Below, one piece after another: positions 19,101 through 21,779 of a DNA stretch of 21,779 nt. A program made the position numbers and the translations under genes. The first letter of the stretch is position 1; every line of letters begins with the position of its first letter. The stretch spans positions 1-21,779 of the forward strand of contig CAAHFI011574738.1 in NCBI GenBank assembly GCA_900893395.1. Reading direction: 5' to 3'. Source of the stretch: Euglena gracilis (taxonomy: Eukaryota; Euglenozoa; Euglenophyceae; Euglenales; Euglenaceae). The notes under the pieces were generated by a model. That model worked only from the letters and a program-made list of their open reading frames with translations. It was not told the origin of the DNA and searched no databases.

Positions 19101-20613
19101 AACCTCCCCTTCCGCCTGACAAGCCAAGTCACAGGTGTGGGCAGACCGTTTCCAGCACCGCCTTCTTCTTGGTCCAGTCGCTGAACCAGTTCTTGTGGAA
19201 CCCGAGCAGCACCGCTTGGTCGCTGGCAACCGTCTCGTCCAGTGTGTTGCGGACCACCTGCGGGAGAGGGGAGGCAAGGCAGAGTAGAAACACAGCATTG
19301 CAAGAAATCTGCACCCAGAAACCTGAGGGGAGGACGTTCCAGAAAGTGGTATAGGTGGTACAAATATCTCTTGGGCTTGCTGGCATTTATACCAACCAAC
19401 ATAATGATGGACATAATTTGTCATACCAGGCGACTGACAAAAAAAAGCGGTGATGCATGTCAAACAAAAAAAATTATGATAGATGACATATGATCAGTGA
19501 TATCCAGCTTGGCGTATGAGTAAACGTGTCAAATACTGACTGCACCAATAAGTTTGTCTGAGATCACTGACTCACCCAGTTTCCACTAACCCCCTTGTGA
19601 AACCACACAATCCACCAAATCTTATTGATCCTTTTGAGAAGAGGAGCACCGATAAAATTTTCAAAAACCCCGGCCCCCATTCACTCCGGCGGACAGAAAA
19701 CCTGCTTCAGCTGGCCCGGCTGCCACTCCTCCGTCGGGATGGGTTCAGACTTGTGGCCACCCCCTCTGCCGGGTTGACGAAGCACAGCAATCGCGCATGC
19801 TTCATTGCATTCGCGCCAGGGGGAGGCCAAATCTGAAACCCCCTCCCCCAACCGGGCAGTCTTCTACAGCTCTGCCGGGAGTCAAAAGATGTTTGGGTGG
19901 AGGCCTGCAATTCAACAAAGAGCATGGTGGGGGCTACTTTTGGACCCCAACCACACAAGCCCAACCTCCCTCCAGGGTAGAGGTGCTGCCCCGGTGGCAG
20001 GGTTGTCGGCAAATCCCCGAAACCTTGTGAGTTGTCGGGGTGGGGTTTCCTGGTGGTGAGGGCCGGTCCAACCGCCAGGGGTGCTGATTTTTTTGCTTAA
20101 ATTTCGCCGCTGAAGGAAATTTTCCTGGCGATCTCCCTGCCAGTCTAGTCTGCCACCTCCCTACCTGCAATCCCTGACCGGGGGGGGGTAATTGTACACA
20201 CTCCCTGAGCTTAACCACGACCGGGGGTGGTCGGTATGTGAGGGTAAGAGTGGTCGGTGAGCGGCGGGGGGAGGGGATTCCCTGGAAATTTCCATTTTCT
20301 GGGTCCGGATGCTGTGGTGCAATACCACCCATCTGAAAAACTTGACACCCGAGAGGGTACAATGGTCATCAAAACAGATGCCTGTAATTCCCTTCTTCGA
20401 GGTTGTGATTGGAAAAAAACATTCTATCGCATGACCATGAACCACAGTCGACGCTGCATCGCGACTAGAAAGGGGGGTGCCAGCAGAAGCTGAGGGGTGT
20501 CCGTGCACAGGGGCCAGCACGCCGCTCAGGTAGTCCTCACAGAACCGCGTCAGCCCCTCCGCCGTCAGCGCTCCGTCGTACGGGTGGCGGCGGGGCTCCT
20601 CTGACCACCGGTC
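13042..20613 (-). CDS. PDI-FKBP fusion protein, ER-retained (5'-partial, 10 exons)
   Basis: This host gene on the minus strand encodes, in order, the end of a PDI b' domain ([12 protein letters not shown]), the PDI-type linker SEPIPTEEW, a thioredoxin-like a' domain ([38 protein letters not shown]), an A/K/E-rich helix, an FKBP domain ([50 protein letters not shown]) and a C-terminal NDEL. FKBP pocket residues Y, F, D, F, V-I, W, Y and F are kept, so prolyl isomerase activity is likely. The a' active site CxxC is replaced by FSDW, so that domain should be redox-inactive. NDEL implies retention in the ER lumen. Eight introns are GT-AG; the last has no GT donor. Most exon phases fit exactly. 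Exon 7 holds two one-base frame slips by homopolymers, and the exon 6/7 phase is off by one. Exons encoding the signal peptide and a-b domains must lie beyond 20613. Confidence 0.82.
13138..13761 (-). other. Intron between exons 9 and 10
   Basis: About 624 bp with long C, G and A homopolymers. Its left-hand end on the minus strand lacks a clear GT; its acceptor is ctcag. No coding similarity was seen. Confidence 0.55.
13762..13841 (-). CDS. PDI-FKBP exon 9: FKBP 80s loop
   Basis: It holds [15 protein letters not shown], the FKBP D-Y-A-Y-G...I-P-P loop. With the only upstream AG acceptor (ggcag/T, start 13841) the join is in frame but adds about twelve residues ([11 protein letters not shown]-like). 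A gapless join would start at 13805, but no AG lies there. The 3' boundary is also uncertain because no GT follows KIPP. Confidence 0.75.
14049..14132 (-). CDS. PDI-FKBP exon 8: FKBP core
   Basis: 84 bases. The first two complete a glycine codon split by a 194-bp intron, giving [13 protein letters not shown] with no gap against FKBP12. It continues [19 protein letters not shown] and W of the FKBP pocket are present. The acceptor is ctgcag/G and the donor GTCATC, phase 1. Confidence 0.88.
14327..14560 (-). CDS. PDI-FKBP exon 7: helical linker and first half of the FKBP domain
   Basis: It starts with an A/K/E-rich helix ([14 protein letters not shown]), followed by [14 protein letters not shown], then [18 protein letters not shown] and EPFQFTLG, the classic first half of an FKBP. 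The frame slips by one base near 14495-14497 (an A run) and near 14431-14440 (GGGGAACCCCC). The remaining sequence is well conserved, so sequencing indels are more likely than a dead gene. The donor is CTCG/GTATCG, phase 1. Confidence 0.85.
14561..15543 (-). other. Intron between exons 6 and 7
   Basis: 983 bp, mostly A/T-rich with scattered C runs, ending in accctcag. No coding similarity was seen. Confidence 0.6.
15544..15710 (-). CDS. PDI-FKBP exon 6: end of a' domain and start of the helical linker
   Basis: 167 bases, phase 0 to 2: [20 protein letters not shown], then a helix with [11 protein letters not shown], then a charged helix with [11 protein letters not shown]. The first part is the final thioredoxin strands and helix (F-P-A-x-x-x-x-x-Y-x-G-x-R). 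The cis-proline motif usually just before this is not seen. GC content is very high. The acceptor is cgtag/C and the donor AG/GTGGGC. Confidence 0.82.
15711..16686 (-). other. Intron between exons 5 and 6
   Basis: 976 bp with many C and G runs near exon 6 and A/T-rich sequence near exon 5. No coding similarity was found. A micro-exon for the usual G-F-P-T segment could hide here but was not seen. Confidence 0.55.
16687..16747 (-). CDS. PDI-FKBP exon 5: a' domain segment
   Basis: 61 bases: one base completing a split codon, then [20 protein letters not shown]. Joined to exon 4 it gives SVVIGT-CDAN, as in VVIAKMDATAN of PDI, and YDVK matches the Y-x-V before the family's FPT motif. The acceptor is ggag/G and the donor GTCTGC. 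It was accepted mainly because the phase and the PDI pattern agree. Confidence 0.72.
16905..16992. repeat. (GAC)n/(AAC)n compound microsatellite
   Basis: Imperfect trinucleotide tract of gac and aac units, decaying at its right end. It lies in an intron of the PDI-FKBP gene, so its long D/N-rich translations are not protein. Confidence 0.95.
17353..17496. repeat. Two related C-run/G-run palindromes followed by tcggattt
   Basis: At 17353-17374 a run of seven C is followed by seven G and tcggattt. At 17474-17496 a near copy reads six C, t, cc, six G, tcggattt. Each can fold into a GC-only hairpin or support G-quadruplex formation. Confidence 0.7.
17750..17793 (-). CDS. PDI-FKBP exon 4: a' domain, strand after the active-site helix
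   Basis: 44 bases: fourteen codons, [14 protein letters not shown], plus two bases, phase 0 to phase 2. It matches L-x-x-x-x-V-V-I-A-K-M-D of PDI. The acceptor is ctctcag/G and the donor GTACGA. The split codon is completed to T by exon 5. Confidence 0.78.
17866..18160. repeat. Degenerate A-rich array (caaaaatgc-like)
   Basis: About 300 bases in which variants of caaaaatg and gaaaatgc recur irregularly, often 10-20 bases apart, with very few C/G runs. The composition contrasts sharply with flanking DNA. It looks like a decayed simple repeat within an intron. Confidence 0.65.
18298..18325. repeat. (GT)14 microsatellite
   Basis: Twenty-eight bases of uninterrupted GT dinucleotides inside an intron. 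It is probably length-polymorphic. Confidence 0.97.
19147..19257 (-). CDS. PDI-FKBP exon 3: a' thioredoxin-like domain, active-site region
   Basis: Thirty-seven codons, phase 0 at both ends. [10 protein letters not shown] and [10 protein letters not shown] correspond to V-V-G-x-T-F-D-E and V-L-V-E-F-Y-A-P-W of PDI a' domains. The residues after W are FSDW, where the family has CGHC, so both redox cysteines are gone. The acceptor cgcag/G follows a pyrimidine tract and the donor is GTCTGC. Confidence 0.82.
19258..19701 (-). other. Intron between exons 2 and 3
   Basis: 444 bp, A/T-rich, ending in a pyrimidine tract and cccgcag. No other feature was seen. Confidence 0.65.
19702..19749 (-). CDS. 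PDI-FKBP exon 2: b'-a' linker
   Basis: Sixteen codons, phase 0 at both ends: [16 protein letters not shown]. It matches the PDI linker written KSEPIPE in many family members. The two codons just upstream in the genome read H-K, so the acceptor (cacaag/T) might lie slightly further upstream. The donor is GTTTTC. Confidence 0.75.
19750..20508 (-). other. Intron between exons 1 and 2
   Basis: 759 bp, GC-rich with G/C runs. Open frames inside show no domain. Nothing else was recognised. Confidence 0.6.
20509..20613 (-). CDS. PDI-FKBP exon 1 (first recognised): end of b' domain
   Basis: Thirty-five codons, phase 0 at both ends. [21 protein letters not shown] matches the last helix of the PDI b' domain, of the form ITAE-x-I-x-FC-x-D-F-L-x-G-K-L-K-P. 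The acceptor is ccag/G at 20614 and the donor is GTGCAC. An alternative acceptor a few bases downstream is possible. Confidence 0.78.
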
Positions 20614-21779
20614 CTGGCCAGACGGTGGCTTAGCACCAGCCCCCCGGCCAAAGGCCGACCATCCCTTTGCAAAGCTATTCGGCTGCCGTTTCCTCAAGCG
20701 CTAAGCGCAACCTACCATCAGACCGATTCGGTCAAATGTCCCTCATGAGGCCAATGAGCCATTTTGGACTGAGGACGTATTGTCCAGAGTAGACCCCCTC
20801 CAAGCTCGCAGGCTAGGATCAATATGATCCGTAACTCCTAATCAGCTTAGGTTCCAACTGGCCGATTCTGCGTCTTCAGGAGTCGCCGCGGAAGGAGCAG
20901 GGGTTCTTGCCAGGTTGACCTCCACCGTATGGTCCAGCAAAGCAGTGCGTCGGGGGTTCGATTAGAAAGTCATAATTCAGACAGGTCGGCAGGCAGGGCT
21001 GCAGTCAACAACCCACACATCCTCAAAAGTGCGGAGGGGTACCCACCCTGGAATTTCAATTTCCCCCGTCGGCTTAAAGCTATAATTTTGTAATAACTGC
21101 AATTTTGTAAACAATACACAAAACTGCATTTATTTATGATTTGACGGGTGAATTCCTTCTGTTCTGGACTTTGGGGAAGGCCAATTGTGGCGTTTGAACC
21201 GCTGTTTTTGGTGGGCGGGGGGTTTGACATAAAGCTGGGGTCTGGACCTCACATCCAGTACGTGAACGATGGGAAGTGCCGAACACCGCAATCCTACCGA
21301 TTTATTTAAATTTAAAGTTTTTAATTTTTTCTTCTTCGCGGGAAAAAATTTACGTCGCGAATGCTGTGAAAAAAATGCACTGACCACAAGTGTGATTCAA
21401 CGATATATCATTCCCCACATGCTTCCGTTTTTCTCATTTCTTTTACACCAGAGATCCATTTCATCCTTGGGTGCCCCATCAGGCAATCCCAAACAAAACA
21501 CAAAACAAATGCAAAAAAAAGGGAAAAATATAAATTCCATGCAAAATAATTTATGATCTCCCTGTATTTTTCTTTCTGTTGAAAGAGAAACTGCCTGGGC
21601 CAGGGTAAATATTTCGTTTTGCAGAAAAACATGCAATTTACCGAAAACTTGAAAAAGAGACAAACCCCGAGAGCATTTTGGGTCCCAGGGGAAAAAAACC
21701 AAAAAGATCATTGTCGGACTATATGTATATGCTCAAAATTGCATTTTCAACCAATTTGCCTATCCCCCCCCCCCTGCCT
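20614..21779. other. Region upstream of the first recognised PDI exon
   Basis: It should contain an intron and perhaps further exons of the minus-strand gene, but no PDI-like segment was recognised. The left part is GC-richer and carries short inverted repeats (for example 20816-20831, ggatca-ata-tgatcc). The right part is A/T-rich with A runs and looks non-coding. Confidence 0.5.

Larger units (their letters stand above)
17794..19146 (-). other. Intron between exons 3 and 4 (1.35 kb)
   Basis: This long intron holds a (GT)14 microsatellite and a degenerate A-rich array, both listed separately. Otherwise it contains unremarkable A/T-rich sequence with no coding similarity. Confidence 0.6.

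Noticed and set aside
20700-20960. Possible structured non-coding RNA from clustered short palindromes
   Set aside because: The palindromes are short and mutually unlinked, and no known RNA fold (5S rRNA, hammerhead, snRNA) could be matched.
20930-20970. tRNA-like B box (ggttcgatt) with a possible A box nearby
   Set aside because: The boxes are only about 20 bases apart, the bases around ttcgatt do not form a T stem, and no acceptor stem or anticodon arm can be folded.

Overview
The window looks like nuclear DNA of an intron-rich protist or alga with a large, repeat-laden genome. The lineage cannot be fixed from sequence alone. The evidence is an ER protein gene split into many short, GC-rich exons by introns of 0.2 to 1.4 kb full of C/G and A homopolymer runs, next to DIRS-type tyrosine-recombinase retrotransposons.

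Left half (1-12107): three DIRS-like elements. Copy A (1-2957, minus) runs off the left edge and lacks its gag-like part. Copy B (2973-12107, minus) is nearly full length, about 4.65 kb without its insert. It has inverted terminal repeats and an internal complementary region (ICR) matching both element ends, the hallmark of DIRS elements. Copy C (7344-11703, plus) is a diverged relative inserted into the gag-like region of B. It has a complete 3' end, no recognisable 5' end, and a 126-bp direct duplication of B on either side. A and B differ by only about 0.5% over 3 kb, so the array is young or was duplicated recently. All three are treated as fossils.

Right half (13042-20613, minus): one host gene reconstructed from ten exons. 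It encodes the end of a PDI b' domain, a PDI inter-domain linker, a thioredoxin-like a' domain that has lost both active-site cysteines, an A/K/E-rich helical linker, and an FKBP peptidyl-prolyl isomerase domain whose active-site residues are kept. It ends in NDEL, an ER-retrieval signal. This PDI-FKBP fusion is the most interesting object here: one ER chaperone that would pair a client-binding, redox-inactive PDI half with a prolyl isomerase. The 5' part lies beyond 20613 and was not recognised.

The rest (12108-13041, the introns and 20614-21779) holds no further gene that I can support. It contains two microsatellites, a degenerate A-rich array, C/G palindromes and a few short inverted repeats.
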